NCBI RefSeq assembly: GCF_900168325.1
Contig: NZ_FVZE01000004.1
Location: 248,001 to 312,000 of the forward strand
DNA: 64,000 bases
Direction: 5' to 3'
Source of the DNA: Novosphingobium mathurense
GTDB lineage: Bacteria > Pseudomonadota > Alphaproteobacteria > Sphingomonadales > Sphingomonadaceae
The translations under genes were made by a program, and so were the position numbers. The notes under the pieces were generated by a model. It was not told where the DNA came from, did no database searches, and saw nothing but the letters and a program-made list of their open reading frames with translations. Of this stretch, positions 26,237-34,392 are shown one piece after another. The stretch's first letter is position 1, and each line of letters opens with the position of its first letter.

Positions 26237-26463
26237 CGAATGAAGACATCATGGCCCTCATCGCCCAGGAAACCGGCATCGAGCGCGAAAGACTGCAGCC
26301 AGACGCCACGCTTGCTACTCTCGACATTTCCTCGATCGACCTTGTGAGCATGCTTTTCGAGATAGAGGACCGCTTCGGCGTCGAAATACAACCGGAAGAC
26401 ATTCCCCCCGATTCCACGCTCCAGCAACTGATCGACCGCATTACGGCCGGCGCCGGGGCATGA
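26233..26463 (+). CDS. acyl carrier protein
   Basis: This 76-residue carrier protein begins with MTNEDIMALIAQETGIE. Its phosphopantetheine site is probably Ser34 in LDISSIDLVS, a variant of the usual DSL motif, and its acidic helices FEIEDRFGVEI and PEDIPPDST are typical. I assign the TTG at 26233 as the start: it has a GAGGAG site about nine bases upstream, overlaps the preceding stop, and earlier in-frame starts read through the DUF2147 gene. It should carry the acyl chain made or extended by the adjacent ketosynthase. The next gene overlaps it by four bases. Confidence 0.88.
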   Translation: MTNEDIMALIAQETGIERERLQPDATLATLDISSIDLVSMLFEIEDRFGVEIQPEDIPPDSTLQQLIDRITAGAGA

Positions 26464-27668
26464 GACAAAGGGTCGTCATCACCGGCATGGGCTGTGTCAG
26501 CGGCCTTGGCAAAGGTGTGGAGGCCAACTGGACAGCCTTGCGGGACGGGGCAGGCGCAATCCGGCCCATCGCGCGCGAAGGCATGGAAGGCATCGCTTCG
26601 TGGATCGCGGCGGACGACAGCGCGACTTCGCGTCTTTCATCAACCGATCTGCGCCCGCTGGGCAAGCTCGATCCGCTTTCCCTCCATGCTCTGGAAGCGG
26701 CGAGCGAGGCCGTCGCGCAGTCGGGATTGTCCGGCCATCGGGTGCTGCACGATCGGACCGCGATCCTCATGGGGTGCGGCAGCGGGGGCAATGCGACCAT
26801 CGACACCGCCTATCAGCGCCTTTTCGGGCAGGGGCAGGCCAAGGTTCATCCGCAGACCATTCCGGCATCGATGATCGCGGCGCCTGCGGCGCAGATCGCC
26901 ATGATGCTGAAGGTGCATGGTCCAACCTTCACCCTGTCCAGCGCCTGCGCTTCCTCCGCCCATGCACTTGGCGAGGCCATGCACATGATCCGCAGCGGGA
27001 GGGTCGACGTAGCGATTGCCGGGGGTGCGGAGGCGTGCCTTTCGCAGGGCTCGTGGACGGCCTGGCGTTCGCTTGGCGTGCTCGCGCCCGATGCCTGCAG
27101 ACCGTTCTCCGTCGACCGAAAAGGCATGGTCCTGGGCGAAGGAGCTGCGGTTCTGGTGCTCGAAAGCGAAGCGCACGCCGCTGCACGCGGCGCTACGGTC
27201 CTTGCCGAACTGGCCGGTTATGGCGCCTCCAGCGATGCCGCGCACATGACGGCTCCGGATGTGACCGGAATTGCAGCAGCCATCCGCGCCGCCCATGAAG
27301 ATGCTCGCCTGGACATCGATGAACCGGCGTTGATATCGGCGCACGGCACCGGCACCCAGCTTAACGATCCGGCGGAGGCGGCGGCCATGCGGGCGGTCTA
27401 TGACACGGCGCTCGATCGCCATCGCGTCATAGCGACGAAGTCAGCGCACGGACACATGATCGGTGCAGCGGGAGCGGTGGAGTTCCTGCTGGGGGTCAGG
27501 AGCCTTGTCGAAGGCATCGCCCCGCCCATCCTCAATCACCTGGGCACGCCTCCCGATTGTGCCTTGCCGCTGGTCCTTTCGCGGCAGGCCATCGATCACG
27601 AGGTTCTGGTGTCGAACAGCTTCGCCTTCGGCGGCCTCAACGCCGTACTGATCGGACGCAAGCCATGA
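26460..27668 (+). CDS. beta-ketoacyl-ACP synthase (FabF-type)
   Basis: This 402-residue KAS II-like condensing enzyme has the complete catalytic triad: Cys163 in TLSSACASSAHA, His295 in ISAHGTGTQLND and His330 in KSAHGHMIGAAG. It has the C-terminal NSFAFGGLNAVL block. It catalyses decarboxylative condensation on an acyl carrier protein, most likely the one encoded just upstream (ATGA overlap). It may supply a specialised acyl starter to the type III polyketide synthase, whose gene overlaps its stop. A role in primary fatty acid synthesis is less likely given this setting. Confidence 0.92.
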   Translation: MRQRVVITGMGCVSGLGKGVEANWTALRDGAGAIRPIAREGMEGIASWIAADDSATSRLSSTDLRPLGKLDPLSLHALEAASEAVAQSGLSGHRVLHDRTAILMGCGSGGNATIDTAYQRLFGQGQAKVHPQTIPASMIAAPAAQIAMMLKVHGPTFTLSSACASSAHALGEAMHMIRSGRVDVAIAGGAEACLSQGSWTAWRSLGVLAPDACRPFSVDRKGMVLGEGAAVLVLESEAHAAARGATVLAELAGYGASSDAAHMTAPDVTGIAAAIRAAHEDARLDIDEPALISAHGTGTQLNDPAEAAAMRAVYDTALDRHRVIATKSAHGHMIGAAGAVEFLLGVRSLVEGIAPPILNHLGTPPDCALPLVLSRQAIDHEVLVSNSFAFGGLNAVLIGRKP

Positions 27669-28759
27669 GTGCAGTGACGGCCCATGTGAATCGTATCGGT
27701 ACGGCCAACCCGCCCCACGGCGTACACGATGCCTTCCTGCGTTTCGCCACGGCCGGTCTGCCCGACGACAAGACGCGCAAGCTGTTCGGCCGCATGGTCG
27801 AGCGGTCGGGCATCGAGCAGCGCTTTTCGTTTCTCGAGCCGGTGACCCTGCCTGACGGGACGGTCACCGATCGGGACGATTTTTACGGCACCGGCGAATG
27901 GCCGAGCACCGCAAGGCGCATGGCGCGCTATGCCAGCGACGCGCCGCGCCTTGCCCTCGCTGCCATCCACGCACTCGATCCGGACATCGCGGCACAGGGC
28001 ATTACCCACCTCATCGTTGCCTCCTGCACCGGTTTCATGGCCCCCGGGCTCGATCAGGTCATTGTCGAAAGGGCAGGGCTGGATCCGCGTATCGAGCGCA
28101 CCGTCGTCGGCTTCATGGGCTGTTATGCCGCCGTCAATTCGCTGCGCCTCGCCCATCATATCGTCCGCTCGACGCCGCAGGCGCGGGTCTTGGTCGTCAC
28201 GCTGGAGCTGTGCAGCCTTCATTTCCAGCGCACTGCCGACTTGGGCAAGCTGCTGTCGATGCTGCTTTTCGGCGATGGTGCTGCGGCAGCGCTTGTCACG
28301 GCGGAAGCGGAGGGGATCGCTCTCAGGGATTTTCGCGCGGCGACGATCGGGGGAACTGCCGATGCGATCACCTGGGACATCGGCGATCAGGGATTCGACA
28401 TGCACCTGGGTGGCGAAGTCCCGGCGCGGATCACCGAAGCGTTGCGCCGGGAGCGCGACATGCCCGAAGGATTGCTGCGCGGTCAGGCACCGGAGGAATT
28501 CTCGCTATGGGCCGTCCACGCCGGCGGTCGGACGATACTGGACGCGGTGGAACAGGGGCTATCGCTGCCGGAAGGTTCGCTGGCACCATCGCGCGCAGTC
28601 CTGCGTGATTACGGCAACATGTCTTCGGCGACGCTGATGTTCATTCTCGCGCATATGCTCGAACGTCGCGAGCAGGGGCGACCGCCGCAACCGGGCCTTG
28701 CCATCGCCTTCGGTCCGGGCATGGCGGCGGAGAGCTTTCGTTTCCATCTAGTGGGTTAA
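27665..28759 (+). CDS. type III polyketide synthase
   Basis: This 364-residue chalcone/stilbene synthase-family enzyme has the Cys-His-Asn triad at Cys153 (VVGFMGCYAAVNS), His285 (LWAVHAGGRTILDAV) and Asn318 (DYGNMSSATLMF). Bacterial members extend an acyl starter with malonyl-CoA to form alkylpyrones, alkylresorcinols or phloroglucinols. The linked ACP and ketosynthase suggest an ACP-bound long-chain starter, and the next gene encodes a flavin enzyme that could hydroxylate the ring. The ATG overlaps the ketosynthase stop by four bases. The product class is inferred; the ring type cannot be deduced. Confidence 0.94.
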   Translation: MSAVTAHVNRIGTANPPHGVHDAFLRFATAGLPDDKTRKLFGRMVERSGIEQRFSFLEPVTLPDGTVTDRDDFYGTGEWPSTARRMARYASDAPRLALAAIHALDPDIAAQGITHLIVASCTGFMAPGLDQVIVERAGLDPRIERTVVGFMGCYAAVNSLRLAHHIVRSTPQARVLVVTLELCSLHFQRTADLGKLLSMLLFGDGAAAALVTAEAEGIALRDFRAATIGGTADAITWDIGDQGFDMHLGGEVPARITEALRRERDMPEGLLRGQAPEEFSLWAVHAGGRTILDAVEQGLSLPEGSLAPSRAVLRDYGNMSSATLMFILAHMLERREQGRPPQPGLAIAFGPGMAAESFRFHLVG

Positions 28760-28760
28760 G

Positions 28761-29879
28761 ATGACCGACGCGCTGATCCTTGGTGGGGGACTGGCGGGAG
28801 GCGCGGCAGCAGCGCTGCTCGCCCGCGCCGGGAAGTCGGTCCACCTGATCGAACGCGAAACGGGGCCGCATCACAAGATCTGCGGTGAATTCCTCTCTAT
28901 CGAAGCGCATCAGCACCTGGCCGACCTCGGCATCGATGCGCAGGCGCTGGGCGCTGTTCCGATCGATCGTGTGCGCCTGATCTCGGGTCCTTCCCAGATC
29001 GAGGCGGCTTTACCGTTCACCGCTCTCGGCCTCAGCCGTCATATCCTTGACGAAGAGCTTCTGGAACGTGCGCAGGCAGCCGGTGTAACGCTGGAGCGGG
29101 GCGTGCGAGTCCTCGAAGTGGCCGGATCGACAGTTCGTACCAGTCATGGCGACCGCGTTGCCAGCAACGTTCTTCTGGCGACGGGCAAATTGCCCGTGCG
29201 GGAGGACCGGCAGGAACATAGGGAGAAAGACGCTGATCCCTATGTCGGCTTCAAGATGCACTACCGCCTGTCGCGTCGGGCGAAGGAGCAACTTGCGGGC
29301 ACGGTGCAACTGACCCTGCTCGAAGGCGGCTATGCGGGCCTGCAGATGGTTGAAGGCGGTCGTGCCAATCTTTGTCTTATCGTCAAACGCAGCCGGTTTT
29401 CCCGGATCGGCCGGAACTGGTCGGACATGCAGGCATTGCTGGCATCCCTGCCGCGCGGCGGCGAGTGGCTGGCCGAAGCCGAGCCCTTGTTCGACAAGCC
29501 CGTCACTATCGGCAACCTGAGCTATGGCATGGCTTCGGCTTGCCCCTCGGACGACCCTGTATTCCGCTTGGGGGATCAGGCGGGCATGACAGCATCGCTG
29601 ACCGGTGACGGCATGGCCCTTGCCCTGCGTAGTGCCTTTATCGCTGCCGAATGCCTGCTCGAAGGAAAAGGCGCCGCCGACTATCGAGAGCGTCACCGTG
29701 CCGAGACCGGGCTTCAAATCTCCCGGGCAATGGCTCTGCAGCGCGTTCTCGAGCAGCCAGTGCTGCGAACGATGGGCATTGGCCTGCTTCGCGCATGGCC
29801 AGGACTATTGACGCATCTCGCTTTTGCGACGCGATTGACTCAACGGCGCCCTGAACCCGAATTTGGATTTGCAGGGTAA
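28761..29879 (+). CDS. FAD-dependent oxidoreductase/monooxygenase
   Basis: This 372-residue flavoprotein of the geranylgeranyl-reductase/aromatic-hydroxylase superfamily has an N-terminal FAD motif LILGGGLAGGAAAALLARAG (about residues 5-24), ERETGPHHKICGEFLS, and a second FAD motif around RLGDQAGMTASLTGDGMALAL. It follows the type III PKS by one base. By analogy with SrsC in phenolic-lipid pathways it may hydroxylate the resorcinol ring; reduction of a prenyl or acyl chain is an alternative. It is the last gene of the operon. Confidence 0.9.
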   Translation: MTDALILGGGLAGGAAAALLARAGKSVHLIERETGPHHKICGEFLSIEAHQHLADLGIDAQALGAVPIDRVRLISGPSQIEAALPFTALGLSRHILDEELLERAQAAGVTLERGVRVLEVAGSTVRTSHGDRVASNVLLATGKLPVREDRQEHREKDADPYVGFKMHYRLSRRAKEQLAGTVQLTLLEGGYAGLQMVEGGRANLCLIVKRSRFSRIGRNWSDMQALLASLPRGGEWLAEAEPLFDKPVTIGNLSYGMASACPSDDPVFRLGDQAGMTASLTGDGMALALRSAFIAAECLLEGKGAADYRERHRAETGLQISRAMALQRVLEQPVLRTMGIGLLRAWPGLLTHLAFATRLTQRRPEPEFGFAG

Positions 29880-29894
29880 GGTGGATTTTCCCGG

Positions 29895-30599
29895 TCAGAA
29901 CGAAGTCGTCATCCGCAGGGCAATTTCCTCCTGATGAGGGACAGGTCGGCCCGGAGCGATGGCCCTGTTCCCGCTGCTGGCCTCAAGGCTCATCAGTGTG
30001 TGATTGAAGAAGCGAGGACCAGCAACGGGCATTTCGAACACAAGGTGGGCGCCATGCGCTGCCGCCGGCTCTCCATTGGTCATCCGCATGGCATCGTCCT
30101 GCAGGGAGTGTCCGCCCCAACCGCCTTGGGCAAACCATCCTGCGCGAATGCGCCAGTCTGCAGCGTGCTTGATCGTCGCATCGACGCCGGCGTCGACTGA
30201 CTTGGTCCTTGCAACGAGCAGGGCCGATTCCCGATCCATCCTGCTGGTCATTCCAGCGTGTGCGAGCAGCCGCAATTCCATGTCCGCTCCCACGTCCTGC
30301 CAACCTTCGATGCTGACCCGGCGAACATGAACTTTCATGCGCGCATCTGCGCTGGGTTCGTCCCTGGCATGAACCGAGCGAAGCGACAGAAAGCTCAGCC
30401 CCCAGCCAGAATCGCCATTATCGTTGATGAGCAGTTTGGTCTTGGCCCGGTCCAGATTGATCCGATCGGATGTAGACCAATGCAGGTCGGCCGGCACTAC
30501 CCGCTCCGACCGGGCGCTTGGCAACTTGCTCTCGCTGGCATGGGCCGGAACCGATGCGGTCGCGGCAATCAGGCCCACTATTGTCAGGCGTCGGCGCAT
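29895..30599 (-). CDS. exported protein of unknown function
   Basis: I do not recognise this family. The 234-residue protein has a signal peptide (MRRRLTIVGLIAATASVPAHA) and no later membrane helix. Many alternating hydrophobic/polar strands (MKVHVRRVSIEGW, DMELRLLAHAG, WRIRAGWFAQGGW) suggest an all-beta periplasmic or small outer-membrane barrel protein, and it ends in LRMTTSF with a terminal Phe as in barrel proteins. The ATG at 30599 begins the signal peptide. It converges on the polyketide operon with a 15-base gap and lies upstream of the KDPGal aldolase by 116 bases on the same strand, so its association with either locus is unclear. Confidence 0.7.
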   Translation of the reverse strand: MRRRLTIVGLIAATASVPAHASESKLPSARSERVVPADLHWSTSDRINLDRAKTKLLINDNGDSGWGLSFLSLRSVHARDEPSADARMKVHVRRVSIEGWQDVGADMELRLLAHAGMTSRMDRESALLVARTKSVDAGVDATIKHAADWRIRAGWFAQGGWGGHSLQDDAMRMTNGEPAAAHGAHLVFEMPVAGPRFFNHTLMSLEASSGNRAIAPGRPVPHQEEIALRMTTSF

Positions 30600-30715
30600 C
30601 GTCACGGCCTCCACGATTGCTTCCGTTGCGGGGTACCGTAACTGGACGCCACCGCACGCCGCAATCCGCAGCTTGGCACGCAATTCAGTCGTTCAGGCAG
30701 AGCCTGTCGTGTAGA

Positions 30716-31348
30716 TCACTCGCTCGCAGCATTCCAGGCTGCGACGATTTCCCGCGCCTTTGCGGAAACGGTCGCAATATCATGTCCGGGCTTGAACAGA
30801 CTGCCGCCAACTCCGATCCCGAAAGTGCCGGCAGCGCGATATTCGGCCAGATTGGCGGGACCTACCCCGCCCACGGCCCAGATGCGGGCATGTCTGGGAA
30901 GGACTTCGGCAATGGCTTTGATATAGCCGCTGCCCAGCGACGCGCCCGGGAATAGCTTGAGGTCACGGGCCCCGGCGTGAATGGCGGCAAAGGCTTCTGT
31001 CGGCGTCAGGAAGCCGGGCAATACGTCCATGCCAAGATATATCGAACGGCTGATGACCTCGGGATCGACATTGGGGGAAACCATGAAGGTTCCGCCAACG
31101 CCAGCGAGCGTTTTGGCCAGCTCGACGGAAATCACCGTGCCACCGCCGATGGCGGCCCGATCGCCAAGCGCGTCGACCATGGCGGCAATCGAACCGGCCG
31201 GATCGGGCGAATTGAACGGCACTTCGATGATGCGGATGCCTGCATCGATGAGCGCTTGCCCGATGGCAACCGCCTCTTGCGTCAAGATCCCGCGCAGAAC
31301 GGCTGCAATGGGCGGAGCACCGCTTGCCAATGCCTCTTCGATCTTCAT
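30716..31348 (-). CDS. dgoA: 2-dehydro-3-deoxy-6-phosphogalactonate aldolase
   Basis: This 210-residue KDPGal aldolase is of the KDPG/KDPGal type. Recognisable blocks are AVLRGI, IIEVPFNSPDP, AIGGGTV, MVSPNVD, LPGFLTPTEAF and the Schiff-base lysine in DLKLFPGASLG. It cleaves 2-keto-3-deoxy-6-phosphogalactonate to pyruvate and glyceraldehyde 3-phosphate, the last step of the De Ley-Doudoroff galactose pathway. Its start overlaps the kinase gene by four bases. The NSP motif favours the galactonate-specific DgoA over Eda. Confidence 0.93.
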   Translation of the reverse strand: MKIEEALASGAPPIAAVLRGILTQEAVAIGQALIDAGIRIIEVPFNSPDPAGSIAAMVDALGDRAAIGGGTVISVELAKTLAGVGGTFMVSPNVDPEVISRSIYLGMDVLPGFLTPTEAFAAIHAGARDLKLFPGASLGSGYIKAIAEVLPRHARIWAVGGVGPANLAEYRAAGTFGIGVGGSLFKPGHDIATVSAKAREIVAAWNAASE

Positions 31349-32235
31349 TCCTGAGTTCCTCTTGCCAGCCTGAGCCCGGCTACGACTGCCGCATCGCCAT
31401 CAATGCGGGACGTCTTGCATCCCATGCTGCTCAAACTTCTTTCGTAAAGATTGCATAGGGCGGGGTCCCCGATGAGCACGACGCTCGATCCCGCGATTAC
31501 CTCTGCCTCGACTTCACTGCCGATCAGAAGGCCGGAGATGTAGCCGCGCGACCAGTCCTTCGACTTGCCGTCGAGCATGCGCGCGGCGCGCGCCTCAAAC
31601 AAGGCCGAAGTAAGCGGCTCGTCCGCTCTTTCAATTCCACGCGCAAAACCGTCGTCGAAGCGGCCATTCCCCGGGGTGTCGGGGCCGGTCAGGGTCGACT
31701 GGCCGGCCAGCAGCGCGAAGAGTTCGCCCGTAGGATGCGTTCGGAAACTTGCGATCGTGCCGTTCTGCAATCGGACCCACTTGCAGTGCGTGCCGGGCAG
31801 CACAACGAGATACTCCCCTTCGGCAAGGGCCGGATTGAGCGCTACGGCGCCGAAGACCTGTGTCTCCTCGCCGCGCATGACTTCGGGTACACCGTCGTTC
31901 GTGCGGCAGCTCAAACCGGGAAGGACCGAAACTTTCACTCCAGCGACCTGCGTGACCGCGCACGAGCCGAGCCATGTGGCCGCACTGGCGGGACAAGGGG
32001 CGTATTGCGCGGGAATGAGCCCGCCCGGTGCACCAGCCATTCCGCATAGGGTGACATCGGAAATCCTGCCTTCGCCGAGCCAGACTTCCAGCCTTTCGGC
32101 CAGGACGGTCTCTGCAGGTGTTTCGAGGGCACCTGTACCGGGGCCGTTGAGCCGCGCGGTGACCTCCGCTCCGCTCATCCGGTAAAGCCGCAGGCGACTG
32201 GTGCCCCAGTCGCCCAGGACGAAATCCCCGGTCAT
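31345..32235 (-). CDS. dgoK: 2-dehydro-3-deoxygalactonokinase
   Basis: This 296-residue sugar-acid kinase starts with the phosphate-binding LGDWGTSRLRLYRM. It contains VVLPGTHCKWVRLQNG, an FRTHPTGELFALL segment and a late GLRLARG, typical of DgoK. It phosphorylates 2-keto-3-deoxygalactonate at C6 with ATP to feed the aldolase gene that overlaps its end. It lies 169 bases downstream of the aldose dehydrogenase gene on the same strand; that gap holds no operator I can recognise but could carry a separate promoter. Confidence 0.93.
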   Translation of the reverse strand: MTGDFVLGDWGTSRLRLYRMSGAEVTARLNGPGTGALETPAETVLAERLEVWLGEGRISDVTLCGMAGAPGGLIPAQYAPCPASAATWLGSCAVTQVAGVKVSVLPGLSCRTNDGVPEVMRGEETQVFGAVALNPALAEGEYLVVLPGTHCKWVRLQNGTIASFRTHPTGELFALLAGQSTLTGPDTPGNGRFDDGFARGIERADEPLTSALFEARAARMLDGKSKDWSRGYISGLLIGSEVEAEVIAGSSVVLIGDPALCNLYERSLSSMGCKTSRIDGDAAVVAGLRLARGTQE

Positions 32236-32404
32236 GGCAGCTCGCGCACCATCATCGACACGTTCGATGACACCAAGAAGAAGTCCACGTCATGTCCCTT
32301 TTCTAGTCTTCTTGCTTCAAGCCAGATAACACGCTTTCGCTCGAAGGGTTCTGAACATCGTTGCGCGCGCCGCGCACATGCTCGACTGCTCCTTCGCCCG
32401 GACG

Positions 32405-33331
32405 TTAGTCGATGAACGGTTCGACGCTCACGCGCCGGCCGCGCAGGAAAGCATCGGCCACGAGGCGCAAGGGATCGATATCGACGTCGCTGCGTCCGCC
32501 ACGGATGAGGTTTGCGAAACGCGCATAGAGGCCGGGATATTCCAGATCCTCGTTGTGTTCGGTGCCGCTGGGCAGGGCCAGCACAGCGCCGCCGCTGGAC
32601 AACTTGAGCGTTCCGGCGTCCGTCTCGACCACGATGTCCCAGCTCTGCGGGCCGGTCTGGCGCCAGTCGAGATCCATGTGGATCTCGGCACCTGCCGTAT
32701 CGCGAAAGTGCATGTCTGCAGCGATCGGGGCCGCACGGTTTGCCGGGATGCTGAGCGTTGCGTTCGTGAGGAAGACCGGGCGGGGCAGGATATGGGTCAG
32801 GATGGACAGAGCGTTGATGCCCGGATCGAATACGCCAAGTCCGCCGGGTTCCCAGATCCACGCCTGCCCCGGGTGCCAGACGCGAACGTCCTCGCGCCAG
32901 ACGATCGAGACTTTCTCGATCGTGCGTTCGGCCAGCCACGTGCGCGCCGGCGCGACGCCTGCGGCAAAGCGCGAATGCCATGCCGCGAAGAGCGACACGC
33001 CGACTTTGTCCGCACGGTCCCGCAAGGCGACGACTTCGCTCAGTGTTGCGCCCGGCGGCTTCTCGAGGAAGACGTGGACGCCGCGCTTGAGCGCTTGTGC
33101 GGCGAGGTCGTAGCGGACCTGCGGCGGGGTGCAGAGCGAGACGGCGTCAATCGCCGGCCCCTGTTCGAGCAGCTCGTCGAGGCTGGCGAAATGGGGAATG
33201 CCGTCCAGTCCGGTGTCGTGCGGGCTGACCGTTGCCGCCAGGCTGAAGGTCGCGTTTCCGGCGATGGCGGGCAAGTGCCGGTCGCGAGCGATCTTGCCAA
33301 GCCCCACGACGGCAATGTGGATCGGGTCCAT
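32405..33331 (-). CDS. D-galactose / L-arabinose 1-dehydrogenase (Gfo/Idh/MocA family)
   Basis: This 308-residue NAD(P)-dependent dehydrogenase has an N-terminal Rossmann motif (VVGLGKIARDRHLPAI, residues 8-23) and the family's FLEKPPG loop with catalytic Lys. The PGQAWIWEPGGLGVFDPGINAL segment (too long to be a single motif) contains the substrate-binding Asp/Asn residues. Homologues include Pseudomonas D-galactose dehydrogenase and Azospirillum L-arabinose 1-dehydrogenase, and both oxidise the two C4-related sugars to 1,4-lactones. The dgo genes downstream and the AraD1/ketoglutarate-semialdehyde genes upstream suggest that it feeds both pathways. Confidence 0.88.
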   Translation of the reverse strand: MDPIHIAVVGLGKIARDRHLPAIAGNATFSLAATVSPHDTGLDGIPHFASLDELLEQGPAIDAVSLCTPPQVRYDLAAQALKRGVHVFLEKPPGATLSEVVALRDRADKVGVSLFAAWHSRFAAGVAPARTWLAERTIEKVSIVWREDVRVWHPGQAWIWEPGGLGVFDPGINALSILTHILPRPVFLTNATLSIPANRAAPIAADMHFRDTAGAEIHMDLDWRQTGPQSWDIVVETDAGTLKLSSGGAVLALPSGTEHNEDLEYPGLYARFANLIRGGRSDVDIDPLRLVADAFLRGRRVSVEPFID

Positions 33332-33334
33332 GGT

Positions 33335-34330
33335 TCAGAGCGCCCTGACCGCCACGGCCCGTTCTTCGGCCCTTGCAAGCGGATTGGATACCGGCAGCGT
33401 GAACGGAAAAGCCGATATCTCGAAGACGTCGCCTTCCAGCGTCGTTACCCCGTCGCTGAACGAGAGTGTCGCGGTGCCGAAGAAATGGACGTGCACGTCT
33501 CCGGGCCGGCAGAACAGGCCGTACTTGAAGTGATGGTGTTCAAGATTGGCGATGGTGTGCGACATATTCGCCTCGCCGGACAGGAACGGCTTTTCCCAAA
33601 GCGTCTTGCCGTCGCGCAGGATCCGGCTTGTGCCTTCGATGCCTGCTGGTGCAGGCCCCAGCAGCAGCTCTGGCCCCAAGGCTGCCTGCCGGAGCTTGGA
33701 ATGGGCGAGCCAGAGGTAGTTGTGCCGCTCGGTCACATGGTCCGAATACTCGTTGGCGAGTGCGAATCCGATGCGATAGGGCGTACCGTCCTCGGCAACG
33801 ATGTAGATGCCGGCAACTTCCGGTTCCTCACTGCCGTCCTTGGCAAAGGCTGGCATGAGCAGAGGATCGTGCGGGCCGACCAGTTGCGAGCCGTCTCCCT
33901 TGTAGAACCATTCCGGCTGCTGGCCGACTTCGCCCGGCGCCGGCTTGCCGCCCTCCAGGCCCTCGAGGAACATGCGCATGGAATCGGTCGGCTTCTCGCT
34001 GGCCATGGCCTCGCGATGCATCTTGTCGCGCCCTTCGGCCGAGCCGAGATGGGTCAGTCCGGTGCCCGAAAGGATCAGGTGCGCCGGATCTTCGTGATCG
34101 ATGGGGGCCAGCAGACGGCCCGCTTCGAATTCCCCACGAATGTCGACGGCTTCGCCCTGCTTGCAGGCCTTGGCGGTTTCGGCCAGCGTTTCGCCCGCGG
34201 CAATGGCGCGCAGCGCCAGTTCGCGCACCGAGGTGACGCCCAACAGGACATGCGCAGCGTCCCCCTCGGCAAGAATAACGGATCGCACGCCGTCGGTCGT
34301 GCGATGCTGGAGCAGGCGAAGATAAGTCAT
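33335..34330 (-). CDS. AraD1-family (GguC-like) 2-keto-3-deoxy-L-arabinonate dehydratase
   Basis: This 331-residue protein belongs to the fumarylacetoacetate-hydrolase-like AraD1/GguC family: LILSGTGLTHLGSAEGRD, PEVAGIYIVAEDGTPYRIGF, ANEYSDHVTERHNYLWLAHS and RPGDVHVHFFGTATLSF are characteristic. Members are implicated in removing water from 2-keto-3-deoxy-L-arabinonate to give 2-ketoglutarate semialdehyde. That fits the ketoglutarate semialdehyde dehydrogenase gene immediately upstream and the aldose dehydrogenase three bases downstream. The ribosome site GGGAGAGA lies directly next to a strong GC hairpin in the 62-base gap. Function is inferred from the family and context. Confidence 0.85.
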   Translation of the reverse strand: MTYLRLLQHRTTDGVRSVILAEGDAAHVLLGVTSVRELALRAIAAGETLAETAKACKQGEAVDIRGEFEAGRLLAPIDHEDPAHLILSGTGLTHLGSAEGRDKMHREAMASEKPTDSMRMFLEGLEGGKPAPGEVGQQPEWFYKGDGSQLVGPHDPLLMPAFAKDGSEEPEVAGIYIVAEDGTPYRIGFALANEYSDHVTERHNYLWLAHSKLRQAALGPELLLGPAPAGIEGTSRILRDGKTLWEKPFLSGEANMSHTIANLEHHHFKYGLFCRPGDVHVHFFGTATLSFSDGVTTLEGDVFEISAFPFTLPVSNPLARAEERAVAVRAL

Positions 34331-34344
34331 GTTTCTCTCCCGGG

Positions 34345-34378
34345 CCGCGGCGCGCGCTGTGTTCCGGGCGCGCCGCGG
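34345..34378 (-). promoter_or_regulatory. intercistronic GC hairpin upstream of AraD1-family gene
   Basis: An 11-bp perfect stem (CCGCGGCGCGC with its complement) and a 12-base loop lie between the semialdehyde dehydrogenase stop and the next gene's ribosome site. There is no T tract, so it is more likely a transcript-stability or processing element than a terminator. Confidence 0.5.
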
Positions 34379-34392
34379 TTAGGTGTTTGCTG

